A DNA stretch of 64,000 bases from contig JARWKL010000014.1 in the NCBI GenBank assembly GCA_029961685.1, positions 21,028,452 to 21,092,451 on the forward strand, given 5' to 3'. Positions within the stretch are counted from its first letter, which is position 1. Each line of letters starts with the position of its first letter. This document shows positions 11,334 to 23,030 of this stretch, piece after piece. Origin of the DNA: Aristolochia californica (taxonomy: Eukaryota; Streptophyta; Magnoliopsida; Piperales; Aristolochiaceae). Under the pieces are notes generated by a model that ran no database searches, was not told where the DNA came from, and saw only the letters and a list, made by a program, of their open reading frames with translations. The translations under genes were made by a program, and so were the position numbers.

Positions 11334-11345
11334 TGGTATCAGAGC
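11334..11345 (+). other. primer binding site
   Basis: tggtatcagagc, complementary to initiator-Met tRNA, directly abuts the 5' LTR. Confidence 0.9.
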
Positions 11346-11994
11346 GGACGATCCGCAATTTCTGATTCTCTTTCAGACGACGGCTCTTCCTTTCTCTTTT
11401 CGGCTACCGTTTTCCGACGGTTTCGCCATTATTTCCGACAAAGGGGTTTCCGCCCTCTGTTCGGACGGGACTCTGTGATTCAAGCTATTGGGAGGCTCTT
11501 TTGGTATTTCCGGCGTCTTGATTCCGATGGTTATTCCTGGCAAAGAGGTTAGCTTCTGTTCCCATTTATTTTTCCTCTGGATTCCGTCGCTGAGAGGTTG
11601 GGTTCTCTCCTGCGTTCGTTTTCTGGTTTTTGGGCGCCGATTTTGGGCGTCTTCCTTGATTCCTTGAAGAGGTATAGTTTTCGGCGCCGAGAGGGTCGCC
11701 GAGAGGGTCGTGCTGGTTCTTCTTCTGGCCTTCTCTGGTTGGCCGAGAGCTGGTTGGATCTCTCTGGCCTTCTCTGGTTGGCCGAGAGGTGAGGACTCTG
11801 TTGGTTGAGGAAATCTTGAGGGCAGTGGCCACTTTGGGTATTTTCTGTGGATTATTTCTGCTCGAATTTTTTTTTCGAGCTCGCTGTTGGATTAGGTCCT
11901 GGAAACGGATTTGATTTATTTTGAAGAGCTTTGGTAGCAGATCTGGTAAAAAAAAAAAAAAAAAATTGGAGTTGCATTGGTTTACAGTGCTCTA

Positions 11995-14900
11995 TGAAGA
12001 CTTATTCATCTTCAGATTTTGGTTTACGTACCAGTTCGGCTCGTTCAGTTTTTGACGAATCATCGAATCCGAACTATATTCACCACTCGGACAGCCCCGG
12101 GCAAGTTCTTGTCTCCCAACTGCTTACCGGTGAAAATTACACCAGTTGGAGCCGTGCGATGTTGATCGCCCTATCCGTGAAGAACAAAGTCGGATTTGTC
12201 GATGGCTCCATCCTTGAACCTCCAAGTGCTGATCCTATTCTGCTCAACTCCTGGACCCGGAACAACAATATGGTCATCTCTTGGATCTTAAATTCCGTCT
12301 CCAAGGAGCTATCTGCGAGTGTTATCTTTGCTGCATCTGCCCGAGAAATTTGGCTCGACCTTAGGGATCGTTTTCAACAGCGGAACGACCCTCATATTTT
12401 TCAACTTAAATGGGAATTGATGAACTTGCGTCAAAACAAGGATTCAGTTAGTACTTATTTTACCAAATTGAAAACCATTTGGGAAGAACTGCGCAACTAC
12501 CGTCCTCATTGTTCTTGTGGGAAATGCTCTTGCGGTGGCGTTACAAATCTTAATGATCACCACCATATGGAGTATATCATGTCCTTCTTAATGGGCCTTG
12601 ACGACTCTTTCTCCCATGTTCGTGGTCAGTTGCTCCTCATGGATCCGATGCCCCCTCTTAACCGTGTTTTTTCTCTGGTTGTCCAAGAGGAACAACAATG
12701 ACGAACTACTCATGCCTCGGGTTCGAATGCTCCCACTGACACAATGGCGTTTGCGGTTAAATCTAACAAGACAGAGGTTAGTAAATTTGGGAACAACAAC
12801 GACAGAGGTTACAATGCTCCACGCCCTCCGCCTTACCATACTTCCCGGACTCAGAATTCCAGTGCTCCTCGAAATCAAAACAAGGACAAGTATTACTGTA
12901 CCCACTACAAGACTACTGGCCATACCATCTCTCGTTGCTTCAAGCTCCATGGCTATCCGTCTGGATCTACATTCAACACCTAGCAAAATTCTCCTGCTGC
13001 TATTCATCAAGTTTCCCTTGCTGATGCTCGCCCTGGTTCTTCTTCTATCGGGGGTTTTATTTAGAATCTGGACCCCACTATATGTCAGCAGCTCATATCC
13101 ATGCTTTCTACACAACTGAGTAGCTCAGCAACGGTCACCACTGCTCCAGCCTCTTCTACATCCAGTTGCTTGGCAGGTACTTGTTTTTCTGTATCCTTAC
13201 GTTCTCTATGTTCTTCCACCCCATTCTGGATTGTTGACTCCGGAGCTACTCGACATATTTGCTCTCAAGCTCATGTTTTTATCTCCTTGCATGCTATTCC
13301 TCATACTACCGTTACTTTGCCAGATAATTCTCATTTTTTGGTCCGTTTTGCTGGTGATATTAAATTACATTCTCACCTTATACTTAAAGATGTACTATTT
13401 GTTCCTCAATTCAAATTCAACTTAATCTCTGTTAGTGCTTTAGTTACTGCTTCTGGCCTTACAGTAAGTTTCTTTCCTGATTGTTTTGTTATCCAGGATC
13501 TCTCCACCCAGTGGACGATTGGCAAGGGTGACAAAGTTGAAGATCTCTATGTCCTCCGTGCTCAACATTTGCCCTCTGCTTCTCATGTTTTTGTTAGCAA
13601 TGTTTCTGCCCATGTTTGGCATAATAGGCTAGGACACATTTCTTTCAAGCGACTTGATTTTTTGAAGGATCAGTTGCACTGTGATGTAACTAGATTACAC
13701 AAAGCAGATCCTTGTTATATTTGTCCTCTTGCTAAACAACGTAGACTATCTTTTGAATCCCATAATCATTTATCAAAATTTCCTTTTGATCTTGTGCACT
13801 TTGATATTTGGGGCCCATATCAAACTGTCTCTTATACTGGTCATCGTTTTTTCTTAACTCTTGTTGATGATTGTACTCGATTTACTTGGATTTATCTACT
13901 GAAGACTAAATCTGATGCTATTTCTGTGATACCGCGTTTTTTTAACATGGTTTCTACGCAGTTTAATGGCAAAATCAAAATTTTTCGATCTGATAATGCC
14001 CCTGAGTTATCCTTTGTTGATTTTTTTCACGCTCACGGCGTTTTGCACTAGTTTTCATGTGTTGAACGGCCTCAACAAAACTCGGTTGCTGAAAGAAAAC
14101 ATCAACACCTTTTGAATGTGGCTCGGTCCTTGTTTTTTCAATCACGCATTTCTGTCTCTTTTTGGACCGAGTGTATTCTTACTGCGGCTTTCTTGATTAA
14201 TAGAACTCCTTCTCCCCTCTTGCAACACAACACACCCTTTCATTTGCTCTACAACCACTCTCCTGATTATTCCCTCTTTCGTGTTTTTGGCTGTTTAGCT
14301 TTTGTTTCCACCTTAGCTGCTCATCGCCCCAAGTTCCACCCACGTGCTCGGGTTTGTGTTTTTCTTGGTTATCCAGCTGGTGTAAAAGGTTATAAATTCT
14401 ATGATGTTGAGACTCACCAAGTTTTTCTTTCAAGAGATGCCGTGTTCCATGAAGAAGTTTTCCCTTTTCATACTATTACCAGTTCAACTCAACTTACTGA
14501 CCCCTTCCCTGATTTCGTTCTGCCTCATTCCTCCCTCCACGCTCCGCCTTTTCCTGACCTTGATTCTTCCCCCCTTCATGATTCTCCAGTTATTCCTGGT
14601 GTTCCAGTTGATGATCCCTCACCTCCTATTCTTCCTACACTTGTTCCTTCCTCCTCCGTTGTTGCTCCTCTTCGAACATCTACTAGGGCGACTCATCCAC
14701 CTCATTACCTGCAGGATTATCACTGCAATTTAATTACAGGCCCTTCATCCTCTGCTTCATCCCATACGTCTTACCCACTCTCTAATTCTATTTCTTACCA
14801 TGCCCTTTCTGATTCGCACATAAATTTTGTACTCAACCTATTTTCTCAAGTTGAACCTCAGTACTATCACCAAGCCGTGAAATGTCCTGACTGGAGGTTG

Positions 14901-16406
14901 GCTATGCGTGATGAGTTGGCCGCCCTGGTAGCCAACAATACCTGGACCGTCACTCCTCTACCTCCTGATAAACATACCATTGGCTGAAAATGGGTCTATA
15001 AAATCAAACTTAATTTTGATGGCTCTATTGAGCGATATAAGGCTCGTTTGGTAGCTAAAGGCTATACCCAACAAGAGGGTTTGGACTTTGTTGACACTTT
15101 CTCTCCAGTGGCCAAATTAGTCACTGTGAAGGTTCTTCTTGCCCTTGCTGCTTCTCACGGTTGGCATCTCGCTCAGCTTGATGTCAACAATGCCTTTTTA
15201 CAAGGTGATCTTTTTGAAGAAATCTATATGGATCTTCCTCTTGGCTACCTTCGACAGGGGGAGTCCTCTCCCTCTTCCACCAAACTCGTTTGCAAGCTTC
15301 ACAAGTCCCTTTATGGCCTCAAACAAGCTTCGCGGCAATGGTATTCCAAATTTTCTCATGTTTTAATCAATTTTGGCTTTCTCCAATCGAAATCTAATTA
15401 CTCTCTCTTCACCAAAGGTCATGATTCCTCCTTTGTTGCACTATTGGTTTATGTGGATGATATCTTCCTAACTGGTCCTTCCTCTAGTGTTATTAATGAG
15501 CTCAAACATTTTCTGCATACTCAGTTCGAGCTCAAGGATCTTGGTTGTCTTAAGCACTTCCTTGGTCTTGAAATTGCTCACTCCAAGACTGGTATTGTGC
15601 TTTCTCAACGTCATTACACCTTACAATTACTTGAAGACTCAGGTTACCTAGCTTGTAAACCTACTCGTGTTCCCATGGATCCCAAGCTTAATTTAACTGC
15701 CACTGACGGTGACCTGCTTCCTGATATAACCCACTATCGGCGGCTTGTTGGGAAACTACTTTACCTCACTTTATCTCGTCCCGACATTACCTTTGCCGTT
15801 CACAAGCTCACTCAATTTGTGGCCCAACCCCGCCTTCCTCATCTCCAGGCAGTACATCACCTACTTCGTTATCTCAAGACCAGTCCTGGTCAAGGTTTGT
15901 TGTTTTCTTCTACTTCTTCCTTGCAGGTACGCGCCTACTCTGATGCTGATTGGGGATCATGCCTTGATTCTCGCCGCTCTACTACCAGCTTTTGCATCTT
16001 CATTGGTGATTCTTTGGTCTCCTGGAAGGCCAAAAAGCAGACCACCGTCTCTCGCTCCTCCATCGAAGCTGGATATAGAGCACTTTTTTCAACTGCCAAT
16101 GAACTTATTTGGTTACAGCAATTGCTTCAAGATTTTCACGTCAAAGTCGGCTCTCCTTCGTTGCTCTACTGTGACAATCAAGCTGCGATACATATTGCTT
16201 CTAACCCTACATTTCATGAGCGTACCAAACACATTGAGATCGATTGCCATTTAATTCGTGAACGGGTTACTTCGGGCGTCCTCAAGTTACTTCCCATTCA
16301 TTCTCCATACCAGTTAGCTGACATGTTCACTAAACCTCTTCCCTCTACTCACCTTTTTTCTTTGTTGTCCAAGATGGCTGTCAAGGACATTTATAAGCCA
16401 CCTTGA
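11995..16406 (+). pseudogene. Copia gag-pol with several in-frame stops
   Basis: Gag opens at 11995 after an A-run and carries the UBN2-type domain (GENYTSWSRAM near residue 45). Stops fall at 12699-12701 and 12981-12983. The zinc knuckle near 12898 reads CTHYKTTGHTISRC, with the second Cys changed to Tyr. Protease has DSGAT near 13240. The integrase zinc domain ends near 13730 and its core shows DIWG and DDCTRF, with a TAG at 14049. Reverse transcriptase starts near 14900, has a TGA at 14985 and an intact YVDD near 15451. RNase H shows DADWGS near 15940. The frame is otherwise intact, so the damage is mostly point changes. Confidence 0.92.
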
Positions 16407-16413
16407 GGGGGAG
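16402..16413 (+). other. polypurine tract
   Basis: cttgagggggag immediately before the 3' LTR, the usual plus-strand primer of plant Copia elements. Confidence 0.9.
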
Positions 16414-16625
16414 TATTAGAATGTATTTATTTATTTTATTATTTCATTAATTTATTTTTATGTAATAATTGTATTTTACTATTTTGCCCCTTACTCTTTA
16501 AAAACCCATCTGTATCCTGTAAATCAATGGAATGATTATTTCAATTTTACTCCCGTTTTCGTCTTCCCGACTGTATCTTCCCGACAACAGAGCTCAACGG
16601 CTCTTTGCCATTCGAGGTTCTAACA
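16414..16625 (+). repeat. 3' LTR
   Basis: 212 bp, three differences from the 5' LTR, followed by the target duplication ccgaa. Confidence 0.95.
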
Positions 16626-16835
16626 CCGAATAACAGGTTGGTGCCATCTCATGGACAAGCTCTAATTTAACACGTCAATAACGAAGAACACAAAATTTCT
16701 TGCTAACCACAACAAATCTTTCAAGTTCAAATTTTAAGACCTGTTTCTAAATCTGAGTGTGCGTGACATGACCGGTGGGAGGGGGCAGCAACTTCTAAAA
16801 CACGTTATAAAACACGCACTACCCAAGCGGTTTAC

Positions 16836-16895
16836 CTTGGCTTGTCGATGAAGCGGAGTGGCAGCCATAAGACATATAATAGTGGAGCAATTAGG
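16836..16895 (-). pseudogene. ASADH: ASADH first exon, part 2: catalytic-cysteine segment displaced by the Copia
   Basis: Read on the minus strand, these 20 codons begin PNCSTI, which completes the NPNCST active-site block with the catalytic cysteine, and end LHRQAK at a good donor (AAG then GTAAAC). Together with the 5-bp duplication attag at 16896-16900 they continue the frame broken at 22377. The two halves now lie about 5.5 kb apart. Confidence 0.9.
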
Positions 16896-16900
16896 ATTAG

Positions 16901-17128
16901 TGTTGAAATGTATAGCTGTATAGCGTGATCGGAGGAAACTGTATAGCGTGATTGTTTCCTCCGATCCCATGATTGTATTCTTGATTTTATCCCTTGATTT
17001 TAGGATCTAAATTGATCCTAAAATCGACTTGTAATGTATTATAAATAGCCTCCTAACGGAGAAGAATACATCGTTGGAAAATCATTCTTTGAATCTCTGT
17101 TATTATTTTCGGTTCTCTCTGTTTTACA
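16901..17128 (+). repeat. 5' LTR
   Basis: Begins tgttgaaatg and ends ctctgttttaca. It contains the inverted pair taggatctaaattgatccta near 17000, a hairpin-forming repeat also present in the 3' LTR, then a TATA-like tattataaatag near 17037. Confidence 0.95.
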
Positions 17129-17140
17129 TGGTATCAGAGC
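17129..17140 (+). other. primer binding site
   Basis: tggtatcagagc directly after the 5' LTR, complementary to initiator-Met tRNA. Confidence 0.9.
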
Positions 17141-17454
17141 AGGAGAATTATCCTTTCTTTTCCGTCGCCGAAAGTCGGAGCTAAGTGCTCCTGTAATCGC
17201 CGAAGGAGGAAGCCGGAGAAAGGAAAAAAAACCATCGGAGTTGCAGAACTCTATTTTTTCTGCAACTCCGTATTCCGGCTGTCCCGACGCCAAAAAAACG
17301 TTGTCGACAACCGAGGACGATCACTGAAGACCGAAGACAACCGCCGACGATAGTTCCACCTTCCCGTTATTACCGCCGATCACCACTGTCGCCGAGAGAA
17401 GCCGAATTGCCGAAAGAGAACAGAGTTCTCTTACAACGGTCTTGTAGTCGAAAT

Positions 17455-17832
17455 CACGTCGCCGACGAGTGCCGACGATCGCTGACAAGTGCCGATGATC
17501 GCCGACGAGCGCTGACGATCGCCGATGATTGCCGACGAGCGCCGACGACGGCCCCACCACCCTGTTGTCGCTGCCAACCACCATCGTTGCCGACTGAAGC
17601 CGACGCTCCGCTGCCGTTGCCGAAGATGAAGGTATTTATTTTTTTTTGAAACTTAGGAACTACTGTTCCTTTGTTTTTCCTGCCGACCGAATCGACCCAG
17701 ACCGGCGGGTCAACCGAATCGGACCAAACCAGATCGGACCAGCACTGGAGCGGACCAGAATTGAATCCGCCCAGATCATACCGAACCAGACCAGTTCGAA
17801 CCGGACCGGACTGAACCAAATCGGACCGGATA
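17455..17832 (+). repeat. leader repeats of the Copia: gccgacga-type and cggaccag-type
   Basis: From 17455 to 17545 the unit gccgacgatcgc and its variants repeat about seven times; from 17690 to 17832 gaccggac / aaccagatcgg variants repeat. Both lie in the untranslated leader before an A-run and the gag start. Confidence 0.75.
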
Positions 17833-17861
17833 AGAAAAAAAAAAAAAAAAAATTCAGATCG

Positions 17862-20800
17862 ATGGCCACCACTATAGGCGCATCCACCAAACTTATCTCA
17901 TCACCACAGATTATAGTCCACCAAGACAATTCTGCGTTTCCAACTGGAATTATCCTTGATGAGACCAATTATTCATTATGGTCCCAACTCATGGATATGC
18001 GAATTGGTGCACGCAACAAAGCTGGATACTTCACCGGCGAAACAAAAAAACTAGCATCTGGTGATGCCAATCTTGGAGCATGGATTACTGAAAATCAAAG
18101 AGTCAAAAGTTGGCTTATTGACTCCATGAGTCCATTGCTCATGCAGCGATTTATTCGCCTCTCCACTGCCAAGGAGATATGGGAAACAATATCAAAAACA
18201 TTCTATGATGGATCCGATGAAACTTGTATATTTGAGCTGAACCAGAGATCTTTTTCTACCAAACAAAATGGTAGACCATTATCCACGTACTACAATGAAC
18301 TGGTTGCAATTTTCCAGGAGATTGATCATAGAACTATATCTCAGGAAGGAACACTCGAAGGGCTAATCCAGTTGCACTCTGCAATGGCTAGGCTTCTGGT
18401 TCATATTTTTCTCAGTGGGCTTGACTCCGAGTTTGATCAAGTTTGTGGAGAAATTTTGCGAAAGATCCCAAACTTGATTTAGAGAGTACATATGCATATG
18501 TCAGACGCGAATATCAACAGAGACAGACAATGGGGAGCTATCGCCCAGTCTCCGAGAACTCGGCGATGTTGGTCAACCAAAACCGACAAGGATCATCAAG
18601 CAGTCAGAACCCTCAATCCTCTGGCAAAGGTAACAATCGTGTATGTATTCATTGCGGAAAAAAAGGACATTCACAACACCGGTGTTATGAGATTATTGGC
18701 TATCCGGAGTGGTGGGATTTCTCGAAAAATCCCCATAACAAGATTGCTGGGAAAGCTATGGTGACATCCACGGAAGATAATCAGGAGCTACCTACTGCAA
18801 ATGTTGCCCATCCAGGTATTCTCGATAATGCATTAGTATTTTCTGTACATTCTAAGAATAGACCTTGGATTATTGATAAAGGTGCATCCGATCACATGAC
18901 AAGGGATCCCAGTCAGTTACAATCCATCCTACCTTCTCCACAATCTGTTATTTCAATAGCCAATGGTAGTACCTCTCCTATTACTGGGGAAGGATCTGTT
19001 ATATTATCCAATAATCTCACATTAGATACTGTCCTTGTGGTTCCCTCTCTTGAATATAACCTTTTGTCTGTTAGCCAAATTACTTCCACTCTTGCTTGTA
19101 CTATAACTTTTTGGCCCTCATTTTGTGTCTTTCAGGACATTCTAACCTGGAAGATTCTTGGTTATGGTGTTAGACGGGGCAAACTCTACTATTTGGAGTT
19201 GACAGAGAACGGGGGATCGAAAATCAGTCAAACAAATCAAGCTAGCAGTGAAGATAATGCTCAAACAACTGTATGGTTATGGCACCGACGATTAGGCCAC
19301 CTTTCCTTTGGTTATCTTAAGAAATTGCGACCTCAACTTTTTTCAGGTTTGACTGATGTGCATTTTCATTGTGACACATGTGAATTGGCTAAAAGCCACC
19401 GTATTGCTTATTTCCCGAGTTTGAATAAAAGTTTCGAACCTTTTGCGGTTATTCATTCTGATGTTTGGGGTCCAGCCAAGATTCCCTCTATTTCTAGAGC
19501 TCGTTACTTTGTGACATTTATTGATGAATGCACTAGAATGACTTGGGTATCTCTGCTTATCCAAAAAAGTGATGTGTGTCTAGCATTTCAGAAATTCCAT
19601 ACAATGATACATACTCAATACCAAAAGTAGATTCGGGTTTTGCAATCTGACAATGGTACTGAGTTTGTTAATGCTTCTCTTGAAACTTTTCTGACCACTC
19701 ATGGAATTTGTCATCAGACTTCTTGCACCTATACTCCCCAACAGAATGGATTGGCAGAAAGAAAGAATAGACAACTTTTGGAAGTAGTGCGTGCCTCTCT
19801 CTTTGGCATGAACATGCCTCGATTTTATTGGGACGAAGCTGTCACATTTGCTACCTACCTCATCAATCGAACACCTTCTAGAGTACTTGATTTTCAAACT
19901 CCTCTATGCAAGCTATAATCCCTGATTTCAATTCCCCATCTTCCGAATCTTGAACCCCGAATTTTTGGGTGTACCGCTTATGTGAACATATCCCAAAGAT
20001 CTTGCGAAATAAACTTGATCTATGTGCCAAGCGATGTGTATTTGTTGGCTACTCTGAATTTCAAAAAGGATATCGGTGTTATGATCCACACACCAACAAG
20101 CTCCATGTGACTCTATATGTCTCCTTCCATGAACCAGTCCCCTATTATTCAGGGGGAGTTTCTTGGACATCTCTTCAGGGGGAGAGTTCAAATGAAGAGA
20201 ATGTTCCACATGAAACTAACGGAGGTGCTGAATTTATTGACTTAGAAGCGGTGAATGAATTTTTCAAGTGTCATGATGTGCAACAAGACTGTGATTCAGT
20301 AATTTCACCTGAAGAACCCCCAGAGTTGCCCCCGTCTGCACCAACAACTGAAGAATCAACCCGGAATGTTCCTCCTCAGGTAAATACGAATCCTGTGTTT
20401 GATGAGTCTAATGAAACATGTCTTCCTATAGAAAACATAACCCCTAGATATCCACAAAGATTGAATAGGGGAGTTCCAAAAAAACAGTATGAACCTGATC
20501 TTGAAGCCAAGACCAAATACTCAATCAATAACTATGTGTCCTCCCATAGGTTGACTAAATCGTATGCATTTACTGTTGATCAATTATCCAGGGTTTCTAT
20601 TCCTAGTAATGTGCAGGATGCCTTAGCTGATCCAAAATGGAAAAAAACGATGAACGAAGAGATGAAGGCTCTACAAAAAAATGCCACTTGGGAACTTGTT
20701 CCCCAACCTAAAGGAGTAAAAACAATTGGATGTCGATGGGTGTTCACATTGAAACTCAAACCAGATGGAAGCATTGACAGATATAAAGCTCGGCTAGTTG

Positions 20801-22141
20801 TAAAAGGATATACACAAAGGTATGGGATAGACTATCAGGATACTTTTGCATCAGTAGCTAAGATCAATACAATTCGTATTCTTATATCTATAGCAGCAAA
20901 TCGAGACTGGCCTCTATAACAATTTGACGTTAAAAATGTCTTCCTCAATGGAGACTTAGAAGAAGAAGTCTACATGGAACTACCACCAGGCGTAAAAAGT
21001 GGTTCTTTGTCTCAAGGTAAAGTTTGTAAATTGAAGAAGTCATTGTATGAGCTGAAACAGTCACCTAGAGCATGGTTTGGGAGATTCTCGGCTACAATGA
21101 AGGAGTTTGGTTATAAACAAAGTAACTCAGATCATACTTTGTTTATAAAACACAAAGAAGGAAAGGTAACAACATTAATTGTATATGTTGATGATATGGT
21201 CGTGACAGGAGATGACCCAGGTGAAATGCAAGCTTTACAGGAGTATTTAGCTACTAAATTCGAAATGAAGGATCTCGGACAACTTAAATATTTTTTGGGA
21301 ATTGAAGTTGCAAGATCGAAACATGGAGTCTTCCTTTCACAGCGAAAATATGTGTTGGATCTTCTAGCCGAAACCGGAATGCTTGACTGTAAACCAATAG
21401 AGACGCCCATGGAAATGCATCATAAACTCGGAATTCTTCCAGATCAAATTCCAGCAGACAAAGGGCGTGATCAACGATTAGTTGGAAGATTAATCTACCT
21501 ATCCCACACAAGGCCCGATGTATCATATGCAGTAAGCATTGTGAGCCAGTTCATGCATACACCAAGTGAAGAACATATGGAAGCAGTCTATCGGATCTTG
21601 AGATACTTAAAGAGTGCTCCAGGAAAAAGGTTTGTTATTTTCAAAAAATGGTATCTCTAGTATTGAAGGGTATACAGATTCTGATTGGGCAGGTAATCAG
21701 ACAACCAGAAGATCCACGTCGGGTTACTTTACTTTTGTGGAAGGGAATCTTGTCACTTGGAAAAACAAAAAACAGAAGGTAGTATCAAGATCAAGTGCTG
21801 AAGCTGAATGTCGAGGTATGGCTCATGGTGTATGCGAGTTGTTATGGATACGGAATATACTGAGAGACTTAGGGAGTGAATACGACAAACCTATCAATCT
21901 TCACTGTGATAACAAGGCAGCTATCGCAATTGCACAAAATCCAGTTCAACATGATCGCACTAAACATGTTGAAGTTGATTGTCATTTCATCAAAGAGAAC
22001 CTCGATGCAAAGATTATACAATTCCCCTTTATTCAATCTGCGAGTCAGATGGCTGATATGCTCACGAAGGCAGTATCAGGGAAAACATTTCATGGTATAA
22101 TTGACAAATTGGGCTTGACTGATATCTATACACCAACTTGA
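17862..22141 (+). pseudogene. Copia gag-pol with frameshifts and stops
   Basis: Gag starts at 17862 (MATTIGAS) with the retrotransposon gag-3 fold (TNYSLWSQLM). A frameshift lies near 18460. The zinc knuckle CIHCGKKGHSQHRC near 18640 is intact. The protease motif reads DKGASDHM near 18873, where Ser of the DSG triad is Lys. The integrase zinc domain ends CDTCELAKSH, and the core begins HSDVWG; a TAG lies at 19628 and a frameshift near 19920-19970. Reverse transcriptase spans about 20600-21600 with a TAA at 20917 and an intact YVDD near 21186. RNase H runs from 21614 after a one-base shift to the stop at 22141. Confidence 0.92.
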
Positions 22142-22148
22142 GGGGGAG

Positions 22149-22376
22149 TGTTGAAATGTATAGCAGTATAGCGTGATCGGATGAAACTGTATAGCATGAT
22201 TGTTTCCTCCGATCCCGTGATTGTATTCTTGATTTTATCCCTTGATTTTAGGATCTAAATTGATCCTAAAATCGACGTGTAATGTATTATAAATAGCCTC
22301 CTAACAGAGAAGAATACATCGTCGGAAAATCATTCTTTGAATCTCTGTTATTATTTTCGGTTCTCTCTGTTTTACA
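22149..22376 (+). repeat. 3' LTR
   Basis: 228 bp, preceded by the polypurine tract ttgagggggag, followed by the target duplication attag and ASADH exon sequence. Confidence 0.95.
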
Positions 22377-22886
22377 ATTAGCAATGATCGCTCCCTTGAC
22401 AGATCCCAGCTTAATGTGAGCCATTGCCTCAGGATTGACCTCTGGGATGACGAGAGGGACTGAATCGTCCATCCGAAACGCCGAACCGTTGTCCACAACA
22501 ATCGAACCACGTTCCACTGCAAACGGGGCGAACTGTTTGCTCACTGAACCGCCTGCGCTGAACAGCGCAATATTGACTCCGTCGAAGCTTTCGGCGGCGA
22601 GCTCCTCGACGACATAATCCTTGCCTTCGAAAGACATCCGCGAGCCAGCGGAGCGCTTGCTGGCAAGCATTTTGATGCAGCGGTAAGGAAAGTCACGGTC
22701 AGAGAGAACCCGGAGGAACTCCTGACCAACGGCGCCGGTGACCCCGACGACTGCGACGGAAGGGCAGGACTCAGTGGCACCCATGCGGACATCGAGGCGA
22801 CGTGGGCCAGCTTTTATGCGAGGGGCTCCACAGAGCGAGGAGAAGAAGGAATAGTTAGCTCGAGGGCAGGCGGCTACGGCTGGCAT
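22377..22886 (-). pseudogene. ASADH: ASADH first exon, part 1: transit peptide and NADP-binding domain
   Basis: The ATG at 22886 opens 170 codons. The first 35-40 residues (rich in Ala, Arg, Ser; few acidic) look like a chloroplast transit peptide. VAVVGVTGAVGQEFLRVL is the glycine-rich Rossmann loop of ASADH. SAGGSVSKQFAP and VVDNGSAFRMDD are conserved family blocks that help bind NADP and the phosphate of the substrate. The frame stays open to GAIIAN, where the Copia LTR starts. A longer upstream in-frame ATG at 22955 exists but adds only basic UTR-like residues. Confidence 0.92.
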
Positions 22887-22887
22887 T

Positions 22888-23030
22888 TTCAGTATATTAT
22901 ACTTCGCACGGCGGCGCCTCCTGTGCTGGTTATAAAAAATGGTCTTTGAGAACAAGGGGTTTTGAGAGGTTCAGTATATTATGATTTGCACGGGGGCGCC
23001 ACCTGTGCTGGTTATAAAATGGTCTTTGGG
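22888..23030. repeat. ASADH: 82-bp tandem duplication upstream of the ASADH start
   Basis: Units begin ttcagtatat at 22888 and 22970 and share gtgctggttataaaa and atggtcttt. They lie just 5' of the ASADH start codon on the minus strand, in its leader or promoter. The units have diverged at several positions. Confidence 0.85.

Larger units (their letters stand above)
11122..16625 (+). mobile_element. Ty1/Copia retrotransposon, structurally complete, inactive
   Basis: Two 212-bp LTRs (11122-11333 and 16414-16625) differ at only three positions, so insertion was recent. The 5-bp target duplication ccgaa lies at 11117-11121 and 16626-16630. A Met-tRNA primer site (11334-11345) and a polypurine tract before the 3' LTR are present. 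Both LTRs begin TA instead of TG, a change shared by the pair and so already in the parent or copied during replication. Coding capacity is complete in order but broken by stops. It lies in the ASADH intron on the opposite strand. Confidence 0.95.
16901..22376 (+). mobile_element. Ty1/Copia retrotransposon inserted in the ASADH coding exon
   Basis: Two 228-bp LTRs (16901-17128 and 22149-22376), both TG to CA, differ at seven positions. The 5-bp target duplication attag flanks them (16896-16900 and 22377-22381). A Met-tRNA primer site lies at 17129-17140 and a polypurine tract before 22149. The insertion splits ASADH between the Asn and Pro codons of its NPNC motif. More LTR differences than in the neighbouring Copia imply that this insertion is the older one. 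Gag-pol is complete in order but shifted and stopped. Confidence 0.96.
5233..22886 (-). pseudogene. ASADH: aspartate-semialdehyde dehydrogenase (plastid type), interrupted by transposons, C-terminal part outside the window
   Basis: ASADH reduces aspartyl-4-phosphate to aspartate semialdehyde with NADPH, the branch step toward lysine, threonine, methionine and isoleucine in plastids. Pieces in order on the minus strand are: N-terminal exon 22886-22377, its continuation 16895-16836, an exon at 5453-5369, and an exon at 5277-5233. The remaining C-terminal exons would lie beyond position 1. The coding exon is cut by a Copia at 16901-22376 exactly before the Pro-Asn-Cys of the active-site motif. 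The intron has swollen to about 11 kb with nested MULE-type elements and another Copia. A probable 2-nt deletion shifts the frame at the next exon. It cannot make a full enzyme as it stands. The family is essential, so another copy should exist (inference). Confidence 0.88.

Noticed and set aside
12588..13119. Frames of 173-175 codons on both strands over Copia gag
   Set aside because: Shadows of the real gag frame, which is recognised by its zinc knuckle at 12898 and the protease after it.
22287..22955. A single 222-codon minus-strand protein
   Set aside because: Its first 23 codons are upstream leader and its last 29 are read from the Copia LTR; only the middle 170 codons are ASADH.
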